This document shows, one piece after another, positions 34,206 through 43,731 of a stretch of 64,000 nucleotides of DNA. The position numbers and the translations under genes were made by a program. The stretch covers positions 1-64,000 of the forward strand of contig CAYQNU010000008.1 in NCBI GenBank assembly GCA_964419055.1, read 5' to 3'. The notes beneath the pieces are model-generated. The model was not told where the DNA came from, made no database searches, and worked only from the letters and a program-made list of their open reading frames with translations. The stretch comes from CAYQNU01 sp964419055 (lineage in GTDB: Bacteria > Bacteroidota > Bacteroidia > Flavobacteriales_D > Parvicellaceae). The stretch's first letter is position 1. The number at the start of each line of letters is the position of its first letter.

Positions 34206-34237
34206 TTGAATCATGTGAATGCATATCGATATATTTG
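34206..34237 (+). promoter_or_regulatory. Promoter of the polysaccharide cluster
   Basis: TTG (34206-34208), 21 bases, then TATATTTG (34230-34237) fits the Bacteroidota promoter and lies 24 bases before the PIG-L gene. The rest of 34058-34205 shows nothing. Confidence 0.5.
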
Positions 34238-34261
34238 CAAAATTAAATTACTGTTGAACTC

Positions 34262-34897
34262 ATGAATTTAACCAATAAGAAAATTTTAGTACTAGCTCCC
34301 CATACCGATGATGGTGAATTTGGTTGCGGTGGAACCATTGCCAAACTAGTGGCAGATGGCAACGAAGTGTATTATGCAGCCTTTTCGGCTTGTCAACAAT
34401 CGGTTTTACCCAATTTCCCTTCTGATATTTTAATCACCGAAGTGAAAGCTGCTACCAAAGTGTTGGGAATCAAACCCGAAAATTTATTATTGTTTGATTT
34501 TGAAGTAAGAACTTTTAGCGATAGAAGACAGGAGATTTTGGATGAACTCATACGACTTCGATCTAAGATTAATCCCGATTTGATTTTTATGCCTTCTTTA
34601 GATGATGTTCATCAAGATCATAAAACCATTGCAGTGGAAGCTCTTCGCGCTTTTAAATTCAACAGTATTTTGAGTTATGAATTGCCTTGGAATAATTTGA
34701 GTTTTCATACCAGTTGCTTCATTCACTTAAATGAAACCTATATAAATACTAAAATATCGGCTCTGCAAGAATACAAATCTCAAGCACATCGCCCCTATTC
34801 GAATGCTGATTTTATTAAATCTTTGGCCCGAGTGAGAGGTGTTCAAATCAACACTCATTTTGCCGAAACATTTGAAATAGTAAGATGGATCATGTAA
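34262..34897 (+). CDS. PIG-L family N-deacetylase
   Basis: The protein has 211 residues with zinc-binding motifs PHTDD (13-17) and HQDH (117-120), the signature of LmbE/PIG-L amidohydrolases. These remove acetyl groups from N-acetylated sugars or similar amines. It overlaps the next gene, an LpxD-like N-acyltransferase, by 13 bases, suggesting a deacetylate-then-reacylate pair on an amino sugar of the surface glycan. Cytoplasmic. Confidence 0.9.
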   Translation: MNLTNKKILVLAPHTDDGEFGCGGTIAKLVADGNEVYYAAFSACQQSVLPNFPSDILITEVKAATKVLGIKPENLLLFDFEVRTFSDRRQEILDELIRLRSKINPDLIFMPSLDDVHQDHKTIAVEALRAFKFNSILSYELPWNNLSFHTSCFIHLNETYINTKISALQEYKSQAHRPYSNADFIKSLARVRGVQINTHFAETFEIVRWIM

Positions 34898-35793
34898 TGC
34901 TTTCACATATAATTAATGAGCTGAAACCGCTTCATTTTTTGGGTAATGAACAGGTCTTTATTCAAAAGGTAAGAAGCATTGACCATCCTTTGTTTGACAA
35001 CACTACTATCGGTTGGTGCTCTGATAAAAACGCTGCTTTGTTACTATCCATACAAGAAGGTACTGTAATAGTAAGTGAAAACTTATTCGCTTCCATAACT
35101 CCCCTATCCTCCGTCAATTATATTGTTGTATCCCAACCTCGATTGTATTTTAGCGAGGTTATTACCCAATTCTTTGCTGAAAAACCAACCTTTGGTTATA
35201 TCAGTTCTTCTGCGCAAATCAATGAAAACGTGACATATAATCCCAAAGAAGTGCATATTGGCAATAATGTGGTTATCGAAAATGGAGTTGTTATTGGGAA
35301 AAATGTTACCATACAACACAATACCGTTATAAAAGCCCACACCGTAATTGGCAACAATGTTACCATTGGGTGCAATTGCACGATTGGAGGAGTTGGATTT
35401 GGATATGAAAAAAACGAAGACGGACAGTATACCCTCATTCCTCACATCGGTAATGTAGTGTTGGAAGACCACGTTGAAATTGGTAATAATGTGTGCATTG
35501 ACAGAGCCGTTTTGGAATCTACTCTATTGCGCAAGAATGTAAAAGTAGATAATTTGGTTCATATAGCTCACGGTGTAGAAATTGGAGCCAATTCATTGAT
35601 TATTGCCAATGCTATGATTGCAGGTAGTGTAAAAATAGGCGAAAATACTTGGATAGCCCCTTCTTCTTCCATAATCCAAAAAACAACCGTTGGAAGTGAT
35701 GTAGTGGTAGGTTTGGGAAGTGTGGTATTAAAAAATGTTGAGGATGGAAGTGTAGTTGCCGGTGTACCTGCCCGAAAAATTGAAAAAAAATAA
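34885..35793 (+). CDS. LpxD-like N-acyltransferase (left-handed beta-helix)
   Basis: The protein has 302 residues. An N-terminal LpxD-like uridine-binding-type domain (~1-105) precedes many hexapeptide repeats (VHIGNNVVIENGVVIGKNVT...) and the conserved catalytic block LVHIAHGVEIG. It is about 40 residues shorter than typical LpxD and lies in a polysaccharide cluster rather than next to lpxC/lpxA. It may therefore N-acylate a glycan precursor instead of lipid A. It overlaps the deacetylase gene. Confidence 0.82.
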   Translation: MDHVMLSHIINELKPLHFLGNEQVFIQKVRSIDHPLFDNTTIGWCSDKNAALLLSIQEGTVIVSENLFASITPLSSVNYIVVSQPRLYFSEVITQFFAEKPTFGYISSSAQINENVTYNPKEVHIGNNVVIENGVVIGKNVTIQHNTVIKAHTVIGNNVTIGCNCTIGGVGFGYEKNEDGQYTLIPHIGNVVLEDHVEIGNNVCIDRAVLESTLLRKNVKVDNLVHIAHGVEIGANSLIIANAMIAGSVKIGENTWIAPSSSIIQKTTVGSDVVVGLGSVVLKNVEDGSVVAGVPARKIEKK

Positions 35794-35802
35794 TTGTATT
35801 AA

Positions 35803-37068
35803 ATGCTTCGAAAATTAAGTAATTCAGAATACGCCAAAAATTCATTCATATTGATTTTTGGAACTGGATTGGCTCAATTGATACCAATACTCCTTCAACC
35901 CGTTTTGAGGCGATTATTTACCGATGAAGAATTTGGAATTTTCGCGCAGTTTTACAGCATCGTTTCCGTCCTGTCTATTGTCTCTAATTTGCGCTATTCC
36001 AACAGTATTGTGATACCCAAATCGGATAAGGATGCACTGAGTATTTTAGCCGGATCAATACTCTTAAACTTTGTCACTTCGCTAGTATTTTTTATACTTT
36101 TTATTTTTTTTGGTGCCGCTCTTTTTAATGCTATCGGTTTTTCTAAAGAATTGGTCAATTACATTTGGATGTTTCCCGTGAGTATTTTCCTCATTGCCAC
36201 TAATATTTCATTTAACTTTTGGCTTACCCGTAAAAAAAAGTACATCGGAATGGCTGTGAATAAAGGCGTAAGGCGTATTTCAGAAGGCGGCATGCAAATA
36301 GCTTTGAGTAATGGTTTTCAAAAAGGAGGACTTATTATTGGGAGTTTAATCGGTGATTTTTTAAACCTGCTGATGTTTTTGTTTCAATTTAAAAAAGCAG
36401 AAGGTTCTTTTAAAGGAATAGATTCCAACAGTATTAAAAATACGCTTGGTGAGCAAAGTGAATTCCCAAGGCATAGTTTGTTTCCCGCTCTTTTAGATGT
36501 GGTGAGTATGAACTTGCCCATTTTCATCATTTCATCTTATTATTCTAAATCAATTGTAGGTCAATTTGATGGAAGCCGTCAACTGTTAGCTATTCCCTTA
36601 GCGCTTATATCCATTTCTCTATCACAAGTATTGTATCAAAAAATAGTAGAAACCAATAATGAGCAAAAATCCGTTTTTCCTATTGTACGTCAAAATTTTA
36701 TTTTTTTAGGAATTTTAAGTATTTTGGGTGTACTTATATTCTTACCTTTCGGTATTCCTATTTATACATTTGTGTTTGGAAAAGAATGGCAACTAGCCGG
36801 TGAAATGTCTCAAATTCTTGTAGCTTCCTATGCCATACGATTTTTAATCTCCCCATTGTCTATTGTTTTCATTGCCTTGAAAAAAATGAAAATTAGCGCA
36901 CTTTGGCAACTATTCTATTTCATTTCGATGCTGAGTTTACTTTTCTTTAATGATCTTTCCATTCAAGATTTTCTGTTTTACTTTGTGATAATTGATGTAG
37001 TGGCTTATGTTGTATACGGTGTGCTTATTTATTTTACACTAAAGGCGCATGACAAAAATGTTGTGTAA
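35803..37068 (+). CDS. Wzx-type polysaccharide flippase
   Basis: The protein has 421 residues and about 12 membrane segments, with the typical N-terminal GTGLAQLIPILLQPVLRRLFTDEEFG of the PST/MOP exporter family. It should move lipid-linked glycan repeat units across the inner membrane. It starts 9 bases behind the LpxD-like gene, so it is in the same operon. Confidence 0.9.
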   Translation: MLRKLSNSEYAKNSFILIFGTGLAQLIPILLQPVLRRLFTDEEFGIFAQFYSIVSVLSIVSNLRYSNSIVIPKSDKDALSILAGSILLNFVTSLVFFILFIFFGAALFNAIGFSKELVNYIWMFPVSIFLIATNISFNFWLTRKKKYIGMAVNKGVRRISEGGMQIALSNGFQKGGLIIGSLIGDFLNLLMFLFQFKKAEGSFKGIDSNSIKNTLGEQSEFPRHSLFPALLDVVSMNLPIFIISSYYSKSIVGQFDGSRQLLAIPLALISISLSQVLYQKIVETNNEQKSVFPIVRQNFIFLGILSILGVLIFLPFGIPIYTFVFGKEWQLAGEMSQILVASYAIRFLISPLSIVFIALKKMKISALWQLFYFISMLSLLFFNDLSIQDFLFYFVIIDVVAYVVYGVLIYFTLKAHDKNVV

Positions 37069-37138
37069 ATTATAATATCAACATTTTACTTACCTTTGCC
37101 ATCTTAATAGACAATAAATAGTTTCTATTTTTCAAACT

Positions 37139-38953
37139 ATGTGTGGAATAAGTGGAATAATCAATCATTCAAATACGGCTGTTTCTGAAAAAGAAATAGG
37201 TGATATGAATCAACTTATTTATCACAGAGGCCCAGATGGTGACGGGTTTTATTTTGGTTCCCATTTTGCATTTGGCCACCGAAGATTAGCCATTCTTGAT
37301 TTGACCGAAGATGGCCGTCAACCGATGGTTTATAAAGAAGATTACATCATTACTTTTAACGGAGAAATCTATAATTATCTCGAAATAAAAGAGGTGCTTG
37401 TACAGGAAGGTTATACATTTCAATCAAAAAGTGATACCGAGGTCATTTTAGCTGCCTATCATTTTTGGGGAGAAGCATGTGTTCACCAATTTAATGGAAT
37501 GTGGAGTTTTGTATTATATGACAAGAAAAAAAACATACTTTTTTGCAGTAGAGATCGATTTGGAGTAAAACCATTTTACTATACGGTAACCGATAAACAA
37601 TTTGTATTTGGGTCAGAAATAAAACAACTTCTACCTTTTTTACCCAACATAAGTTGCAACAAAAAAGTTATGCTTGACTATCTCATTGTGGGTATTGAAG
37701 AATACAACAATGAAACCTTCTTTGAAAACATTCTAAAATTAGAACAAGGTTCGAATTTGATTTATGATTTAAATACGCATCAATTTGAACTAAAAAAATA
37801 CTATCAGCTCACGTTAGACCCTGTGTTAAAAAACGTGAAGGAAGACGAAGCAGTAAGAAAATATGCATCACAACTCAATGATGCTGTGATGTTGCGCATG
37901 AGAAGTGATGTTGAAGTGGGTACATGTTTAAGTGGCGGATTGGACAGTTCATCCATTACGGCCATTTCATCCAACTTAATGCGTCAAATGGATGGAAAAC
38001 CTATTAAAGCTATCCATGCTAAAGCCGAGGAAAAAAATATAGATGAAAGTGAATTTGCACAGGATGTAGTAAACTACTGTGGAGCAAATATGGAAATGGT
38101 TACGCCAACTTTCGAGGATTTTTACAGAGTATTAAACACGGTCATTTACTCGCAAGAAGAACCTTTTGGAAGCCCTTCTGTAGTGATGCAATACTTTGTA
38201 TTGGAAAAGGCCCGAGAACAAAACTGCATTGTGATGCTTGACGGACAAGGTGGTGATGAAAGCTTATTAGGGTATGAAAAATATTACCCTGCTTTTTTGA
38301 TGGAGAAAAAAGGTCTGAAAAAATGGAAGGAGTTTTTCAATTCCAGCAAGAACTCAAAACTTTCAAAATTAGATTTGGTAAAATATTATGTGTATTTCAC
38401 CAATTATTCTATTCGAATGAATCGCCTTAAAAAAAGGCATCAATACCTTAAACCAAGTGTATTAAAATCATTTCAATCTGAAATTTTGAGAGAATTAACG
38501 AGCAACTATTTAAATATAGATGCTTTGCAAAAACTTGAAATTGGTAAAACACAATTACCTCATCTTTTGAGGTATGAAGATAAAAACTCTATGCTTCACT
38601 CCGTTGAAACCCGTTTACCTTTTGTAGACTATCGCTGTGTAGAAATGGCTCTTTCAATGCCCAATCAGTATAAAATAAACAAAGGTTGGACGAAGTATCT
38701 GCTAAGGAAAGGTATGGAAGGAAAATTGCCCGATAAGGTAATTTGGAGAAAAAACAAATTAGGTTTTAATGCCCCTGAAAATACTTGGTTGGGTAAAATT
38801 CAAGATGAAATGGTAGTGGCCATTCAACATTCAAAACTTTTGCAATCCATTATTGATTTCAATAAATTGGATTTCAACAAATTAGATCTTCGAACCAAAT
38901 GGAGATTATTTAACATTGCAAAATGGGAGCAACTCTATTTTGTGCAATCCTAA
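37139..38953 (+). CDS. asnB: Asparagine synthase-type amidotransferase
   Basis: The protein has 604 residues. It begins MCGISG with the catalytic Cys2 of class II glutaminases. The synthase half carries the PPi-loop SGGLDSSS near residue 263 and the later YEDKNSMLHSVETRLPFVDYR block. It makes asparagine or, in glycan clusters, amidates uronic acids (WbpS-like). Its place between flippase and polymerase favours the latter. A TACCTTTG box at 37091-37098 may give it a separate promoter. Confidence 0.9.
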   Translation: MCGISGIINHSNTAVSEKEIGDMNQLIYHRGPDGDGFYFGSHFAFGHRRLAILDLTEDGRQPMVYKEDYIITFNGEIYNYLEIKEVLVQEGYTFQSKSDTEVILAAYHFWGEACVHQFNGMWSFVLYDKKKNILFCSRDRFGVKPFYYTVTDKQFVFGSEIKQLLPFLPNISCNKKVMLDYLIVGIEEYNNETFFENILKLEQGSNLIYDLNTHQFELKKYYQLTLDPVLKNVKEDEAVRKYASQLNDAVMLRMRSDVEVGTCLSGGLDSSSITAISSNLMRQMDGKPIKAIHAKAEEKNIDESEFAQDVVNYCGANMEMVTPTFEDFYRVLNTVIYSQEEPFGSPSVVMQYFVLEKAREQNCIVMLDGQGGDESLLGYEKYYPAFLMEKKGLKKWKEFFNSSKNSKLSKLDLVKYYVYFTNYSIRMNRLKKRHQYLKPSVLKSFQSEILRELTSNYLNIDALQKLEIGKTQLPHLLRYEDKNSMLHSVETRLPFVDYRCVEMALSMPNQYKINKGWTKYLLRKGMEGKLPDKVIWRKNKLGFNAPENTWLGKIQDEMVVAIQHSKLLQSIIDFNKLDFNKLDLRTKWRLFNIAKWEQLYFVQS

Positions 38954-38962
38954 TTTCAACTA

Positions 38963-40150
38963 ATGATTCAATTACTGAAAAAACATACCTTAATTTCACT
39001 TTATACCTTTGTATTTGCCATTTTGTTGATTGGTTTATATGCCACTTCAAAATGGGAATATTTCGGTTTGGTTTTCACTTTTTTCGCTTCACTAATTGCT
39101 GCATATGCCCTTCTTAGTCAATTTAAAGCGCTCTACTTTTTTACGCAACTATTTTCAAAAATAAACAATCAATTTACCCCTGCTTTTTTAACCAAGATTG
39201 CCTATTTTTTGGTATTTTATACCATAGGGTTTATTCTCATTCACTTTATCATTCTTAAAGGATCGCCAGCAATAAAAGCACTTATGCTTGATAATGTAAA
39301 TGATATTGCCAATTTAAGATTGAGCATCACAGAAGGAAGTTCACGATTGGTGAGTTATCATTCAAGTTTTATCATAAAAGGAATGCTCCCCTTTATGCTG
39401 TTATTTTTGTTCATTACCAAAAAATATAAACTCTATACATTGTTGCTTTTAATTGGCAGTTTTTATGCTTTTTCATTAATGCAAAAAAGTTACATCATTA
39501 CCCTATTGTTACCTTCATTTATTTACGCCATTTATCAAAAAAAATATGGGTTTTCTTTAACACAAATTGCCGTTATGATTACCGTAATTTTTGGACTTAC
39601 CTTTATTGCTAACCCAGAGCCTCCTGTAATAGAAGGGGTAAAAGTTACCGAGAAATATAACAAATTCGAACGTATTATAATTGGACTTTCTAGACGTGTT
39701 TTTATCGTTCCAGGAGAAGTAGTTTCTCAATGGTTTGAAACAGTACCTTCTAAAAAGCCCTTTTTAAATGGAAATGGGTATCAATTTTTAGCCAAATTAA
39801 AAGGTGAGCCTTTTGTAGAATATTCGGTTGAATTGTACCCCATTTTGAAACCAGAATATGCCGTTCAAGGTCTTACAGGTACGGTTAATACGGCCAGTTT
39901 TATGTATGATTATGTGAATTTTGGAAAAATAGGGCTTTTGATTTCGGGAATACTATTAGCCATGTTTTTTATTGTGGTAGAAGCCATTTTTGCCAATGAC
40001 CTCATGTTAAAACTGTCCTTAAATAGTTTCCCTATACTATTGTTGAGTTCCACAGCCTTAACCACTTCATTTTTCTCGGGTGGTTGGTTTCTGTTGATTG
40101 GATTGTATTTTATTTTCAAACCACTTTTAAAATTTTCAAGCCCTACCTAA
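38963..40150 (+). CDS. Polytopic membrane protein, probable glycan polymerase (Wzy-like)
   Basis: The protein has 395 residues and about 9-10 membrane segments. Such hydrophobic, poorly conserved proteins in polysaccharide clusters are usually O-antigen or capsule polymerases. A long periplasmic-looking loop (about residues 215-310, KVTEKYNKFERIIIGLSRRVF onward) fits Wzy. It lies 9 bases behind asnB and 1 base before the glycosyltransferase. The assignment rests on context and topology. Confidence 0.6.
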   Translation: MIQLLKKHTLISLYTFVFAILLIGLYATSKWEYFGLVFTFFASLIAAYALLSQFKALYFFTQLFSKINNQFTPAFLTKIAYFLVFYTIGFILIHFIILKGSPAIKALMLDNVNDIANLRLSITEGSSRLVSYHSSFIIKGMLPFMLLFLFITKKYKLYTLLLLIGSFYAFSLMQKSYIITLLLPSFIYAIYQKKYGFSLTQIAVMITVIFGLTFIANPEPPVIEGVKVTEKYNKFERIIIGLSRRVFIVPGEVVSQWFETVPSKKPFLNGNGYQFLAKLKGEPFVEYSVELYPILKPEYAVQGLTGTVNTASFMYDYVNFGKIGLLISGILLAMFFIVVEAIFANDLMLKLSLNSFPILLLSSTALTTSFFSGGWFLLIGLYFIFKPLLKFSSPT

Positions 40151-40151
40151 T

Positions 40152-41261
40152 ATGATTAAAGTAGTTCATTTGAGCAGTGCGCATGGAGATCGTGATGTGC
40201 GTATATTTTTGAAAGAATGTGCTTCCTTGGCAGAATATTCTCAAGCCAGTTATTTTGAAGTTCACCAAATTTTGGCGGGTGTTGAGGAGCGAAAAGAATT
40301 AGGCGTTCATATCCATTCTGTGACAAAATACCCCAACCAACGCTTTAAGCGAATGTGGAACACTGTCAATGACGTATATAAAAAAGCACTTGAATTAAAT
40401 GCAGATGTTTATCATTTACATGATCCCGAATTGTTGCGTATTGCATTAAAATTAAAACGAAAAGGTAAAATTGTTATTTATGATTCTCACGAGGATTTAC
40501 CTCGACAAATATTGGGTAAACCTTATTTAAAATTTAAAGGTTTGATTAGTTATTTGGTTGAACGATATGAAAATTACATCACTAAACGAATTGATGGAAT
40601 AGTTACCGCAACGCCCTTTATTAGAGACCGCTTCATAAAAATAAATCCCAATACCATTGATATCAATAATTTTCCCATTTTAAATGAATTGGATGCTGTA
40701 GCTCGAAATGTTGAAAATCCAAAATCAGTTTGTTATGTGGGTGGAATAACAAAAGTTAGAGGTATTTTTGAGTTGTTGGATGCGCTGAGTTTTGCAGATT
40801 TTGATTTATACATTGCTGGGCCATTCGAATCCGAATCCTTGCAGAGAGCTTGTGAGCAACACACCAATTGGAAGAAGGTTCATTATCTGGGTACATTAAA
40901 CCGACTTGAGGTGGCGGAACTTTATAGTAAAACAGCCATCGGAATGGTAACTTTACATCCTATTGTAAATTATTTGGATGCTTTACCGATTAAAATGTTT
41001 GAATATATGTACACGGGATTGGCTACTGTGGCGTCTAATTTTCCCTTGTGGATAGAGATTATTGAAAAAAATCAATGCGGATTATGTGTCGATCCGCTTC
41101 AGCCAAAAGATATTGCTACCGCTATTACTTGGTTATTCAACCATCCTGAAGAAGCAGAGGAAATGGGGAATAGAGGGCATCAATTAGTACTTAATCAATA
41201 TAATTGGAATATTGAAAGAGATAAACTAATTTCGTTTTACAAGGAGCTTGAAAAAAAATAA
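40152..41261 (+). CDS. Glycosyltransferase family 4 type
   Basis: The protein has 369 residues in a GT-B fold. The N-terminal domain has DVYHLHDPELLRIALKLK. The C-terminal donor site has CYVGGITKVRG, HYLGTLNR and the EX7E-like PIKMFEYMYTGLATVASNFPLWIEII. It should add a sugar to the lipid-linked repeat unit from a nucleotide-sugar donor on the cytoplasmic side. It ends the polysaccharide operon and is followed by a strong hairpin. Confidence 0.9.
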   Translation: MIKVVHLSSAHGDRDVRIFLKECASLAEYSQASYFEVHQILAGVEERKELGVHIHSVTKYPNQRFKRMWNTVNDVYKKALELNADVYHLHDPELLRIALKLKRKGKIVIYDSHEDLPRQILGKPYLKFKGLISYLVERYENYITKRIDGIVTATPFIRDRFIKINPNTIDINNFPILNELDAVARNVENPKSVCYVGGITKVRGIFELLDALSFADFDLYIAGPFESESLQRACEQHTNWKKVHYLGTLNRLEVAELYSKTAIGMVTLHPIVNYLDALPIKMFEYMYTGLATVASNFPLWIEIIEKNQCGLCVDPLQPKDIATAITWLFNHPEEAEEMGNRGHQLVLNQYNWNIERDKLISFYKELEKK

Positions 41262-41290
41262 CGTGATCCGAAAAATTTCGAATCACGTTA
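41260..41290. terminator. Bidirectional terminator
   Basis: AACGTGAT and ATCACGTT flank CGAAA/TTTCG, with A and T runs on both sides. It separates the convergent glycosyltransferase and 65-residue gene and can end both transcripts. Confidence 0.75.
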
Positions 41291-41292
41291 AA

Positions 41293-41490
41293 TTAATTTA
41301 GATACAGTACACTTATTGAGATCATTCCAATAAAACTGGCAACCGTGGTAATGAACCATCCTTTTTTGTAAAAGGGTATGTTAGTCAGTTGTTTTTGTTT
41401 AATCTGATTAAGAATAAAACTAAAATCTTTCGTCTCGTTGATAATGGAAGAAGCTAGTTTGGGGCGATCTAGTACTACTTTTCTTTTCAT
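41293..41490 (-). CDS. Small single-pass membrane protein linked to sigma factor
   Basis: The 65-residue product has a charged N-terminal half and one C-terminal membrane helix (GWFITTVASFIGMISISVLYL). It starts 19 bases behind the ECF sigma gene and is surely cotranscribed. By position it could be a minimal anti-sigma factor, but no anti-sigma domain is recognisable. Confidence 0.65.
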   Translation of the reverse strand: MKRKVVLDRPKLASSIINETKDFSFILNQIKQKQLTNIPFYKKGWFITTVASFIGMISISVLYLN

Positions 41491-41509
41491 ATTTATTTTT
41501 TACATTTTT

Positions 41510-42076
41510 CTAAAGCTTAAACTCCTTTTTGAGTTTTTCCACTATTCGAAATGCCTTTACTTTAGCGTTATTTTCAGCAATACCCAAAATTTCACCTATT
41601 TCGCGGTAAGAGCGTTTTTCAAAGTAACGCATTTCAATAATTTTCAACTCGTTTTCAGGAAGTTGTCCAATAACTTTTATTAATTTAAGTCGATTTTCTT
41701 CGTTTTCATCCTCATCCAACTCATCCACCATATCTTTTAGTCCAGCAGTATCTACATTCACTGTTCGACTATTACTATTGTCTTTCAAATATTGGTAAAC
41801 TTCACTCATGGCAATTCTATACAACCAAGATGAAAAAGGCACGCCACGGAATTCATATTTATGCAATTTTGTAATGGCTTTGATGAATATTTGTGAAGTG
41901 ACATCGCATGCTTCTTCTATATCTTCCATTCGTTGTAAGACATATCTAAAAATTTGCTCATAATACTTTGTATAGAGCGGTTCAAATCGTTGGGGATTCA
42001 ACTTTGCCGCTTCCACAATTTGATTTTCACTGAGCAATTGCTCATAGGTCTGATGAAACTTGCTTTTCCCTTGCAT
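41510..42076 (-). CDS. ECF-type RNA polymerase sigma factor
   Basis: The 188 residues contain region 2 (FEPLYTKYYEQIFRYVLQRM, then SSWLYRIAMSEVYQYLKD) and region 4 (LPENELKIIEMRYFEKRSYREIGEILGIAENNAKVKAFRIVEKLKK). An acidic linker (DELDEDENEE) lies between. It is upstream of a 65-residue membrane protein. An inverted repeat upstream resembles an ECF promoter, so it may control itself. Confidence 0.9.
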   Translation of the reverse strand: MQGKSKFHQTYEQLLSENQIVEAAKLNPQRFEPLYTKYYEQIFRYVLQRMEDIEEACDVTSQIFIKAITKLHKYEFRGVPFSSWLYRIAMSEVYQYLKDNSNSRTVNVDTAGLKDMVDELDEDENEENRLKLIKVIGQLPENELKIIEMRYFEKRSYREIGEILGIAENNAKVKAFRIVEKLKKEFKL

Positions 42077-42146
42077 GATAAAATAGTTTACAGTTTAACA
42101 ATGATTTTGATTGTTATACCGTAGCAGCATTTTGTAGTTTGGGAGT

Positions 42147-42173
42147 ATAACGAAACTTTAAAACTTCGTTACA
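42147..42173 (-). promoter_or_regulatory. Possible ECF-type autoregulatory promoter
   Basis: The minus strand reads TGTAACGAAG, then TTTTAAAG, then TTTCGTTATAC. A GTAAC -35-like and CGTTA -10-like pair are spaced about 15 bases apart, as in many Bacteroidota ECF promoters. TAACGAA and TTCGTTA also form a perfect inverted repeat around ten bases. It lies about 70 bases upstream of the sigma start. Confidence 0.4.
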
Positions 42174-42280
42174 TGGATTTGTGAAAAAATAAATTCTTTC
42201 ACTGGGTAGGGTCTCTAACGGGAAGATAATTCATAAGGTTACAGAGACTTATTAACAAAAAATGATGTTATTAACAATTT

Positions 42281-43285
42281 TTAGAAGATCTTTGGCAAAA
42301 ACATATATTTCACTTTGTCTTTATAGTCCACATACGATTGGTCATTTCTAATGAGATGTTGTTCTTCTGTAACTGCTCTCAAATAATAAATTACCGTCCA
42401 AAAAATCATTGGGCCAATTAACCACGGATATACATAGGCAGAAGGTATTAAACCTATCCACCACAACATTAATTTAAATGCATAATGAGGATGGCGAATC
42501 CAGCCATAAATTCCTGTTGTTACCAATCCTCGGTAGGTTAGATTACTACTTCTCAATCCTAAATTAAAAATGGTTATTGTTTTCAAAACTAAAATTAAGG
42601 AAAGAAGCAATCGAACTACAAATGTGATTTCTTGCGACTTGTAAAAAGCAAAATCTTGAGAGGCATTGGGAAAAACGTAAGCTAAAAATGAATAAAATGG
42701 CACATAACAAATAATGGTTACCACCCATCCAAACCAAGTATTCTCAACGGAAAGCACCGTAGTTTTGTATTTCTTTGACTCAAAAATATAACCTACCAAA
42801 TAAACAAGCAATGCCAAAAACATTGCGAAAAGAACAATGAACGGATAGATCACAAAATTAAATATTTCGGGTATGGATTTACCCTCAAGTATGGATGCCT
42901 TGAAATTAGCCAAATAAAAATAACTTTCTGCACCATAATGTAGGGTGCCAAAAAACATTAAAGGAATGAAAAAAACCTTGACCATAAAAAGAAGTCCAAT
43001 TTGAGTCCATTCTTTTGAAAAGGATCGGGTAAAGAGGCCTTTTATAAAAACCTCCATTCTTGAGGTTTCTCCTAATTTTGATTTTATGAAATGACCGTAC
43101 AAACTGTAGGGTAAATAAGCCATCCAAAAATAAAACAAGTATTCAAAGTAAACATTTTCTGAAAACCAAACACCTTTATCATCAACTTGGACAAAACAAA
43201 TGGGCAACACATAATGAAAACCTACCCCCGCTAATAACAGCAATGATTCTATAAACCAATAAAAAAAGGGCGCTTTTTTGATCAT
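42281..43285 (-). CDS. ICMT/PEMT-like membrane methyltransferase family protein
   Basis: I place the start at the ATG at 43285 (MIKKAPFFYWFIESLLLL); the GTG ten codons upstream overlaps the promoter area. The ~334 residues form about eight membrane segments. Near the C-terminus the block VTTGIYGWIRHPHYAFKLMLWW, followed by EEQHL and YKDKV, fits the isoprenylcysteine carboxyl methyltransferase / phospholipid methyltransferase family. The substrate is unknown. A minus-strand TACATTTG (43353-43346) is a likely -7 box. Confidence 0.7.
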   Translation of the reverse strand: MIKKAPFFYWFIESLLLLAGVGFHYVLPICFVQVDDKGVWFSENVYFEYLFYFWMAYLPYSLYGHFIKSKLGETSRMEVFIKGLFTRSFSKEWTQIGLLFMVKVFFIPLMFFGTLHYGAESYFYLANFKASILEGKSIPEIFNFVIYPFIVLFAMFLALLVYLVGYIFESKKYKTTVLSVENTWFGWVVTIICYVPFYSFLAYVFPNASQDFAFYKSQEITFVVRLLLSLILVLKTITIFNLGLRSSNLTYRGLVTTGIYGWIRHPHYAFKLMLWWIGLIPSAYVYPWLIGPMIFWTVIYYLRAVTEEQHLIRNDQSYVDYKDKVKYMFLPKIF

Positions 43286-43369
43286 AAAATACGTTCTACA
43301 ATGGTGTGAACTCACAATTCAATGTGAATTTTCTTTTTTTCTTGTCAAATGTAGTAATCGTTTATGATA

Positions 43370-43377
43370 TACATTTG
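43370..43377 (+). promoter_or_regulatory. Promoter -7 box for the DivIC-like gene
   Basis: TACATTTG on the plus strand predicts a start near 43384. This rules out the longer frame that opens at 43306 and supports the TTG start at 43420. A divergent TACATTTG on the minus strand (43353-43346) serves the neighbouring gene. Confidence 0.5.
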
Positions 43378-43419
43378 TTATACTTCTTATTTTATACTAA
43401 AAAACCAATTTCAAAGATT

Positions 43420-43728
43420 TTGAAAAAATACGCCAAATTTCTTAAAAACAAATACATACTTTCCACATCATTGTTGGTGGTTATGTTACTTTTTTTTGAG
43501 GATACCAATATTTTTAGATTGATCAGTTATAAAATAGACCTCTACCGTATTGTAAAAGAAAACAATAAAAAAGAAAAAGAAATTCAAGAAATTAGTAAAA
43601 AAACGGGGGAATTAACAACCAATATAAAAACGTTGGAATTTTTTGCTCGTGAAACATATAGAATGAAAAAACCCAATGAAGTTATTTTTCTTTTTGTTCC
43701 CGAAGATCAAGCAATGAGCGAACAATAA
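43420..43728 (+). CDS. DivIC/FtsB-like septum formation initiator
   Basis: With the TTG start at 43420 the product is MKKYAKFLKNKYILST... of about 102 residues. It has a short cytoplasmic tail, one membrane helix (ILSTSLLVVMLLFFE) and a periplasmic coiled coil (LYRIVKENNKKEKEIQEISKKTGELTTNIKTLE). The conserved FARETYRMKKPNEVIFLF follows. This is the Bacteroidota DivIC/FtsB layout, a divisome protein. No ATG lies in frame before the membrane helix, so a TTG start is likely. Confidence 0.85.
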   Translation: MKKYAKFLKNKYILSTSLLVVMLLFFEDTNIFRLISYKIDLYRIVKENNKKEKEIQEISKKTGELTTNIKTLEFFARETYRMKKPNEVIFLFVPEDQAMSEQ

Positions 43729-43731
43729 CTT

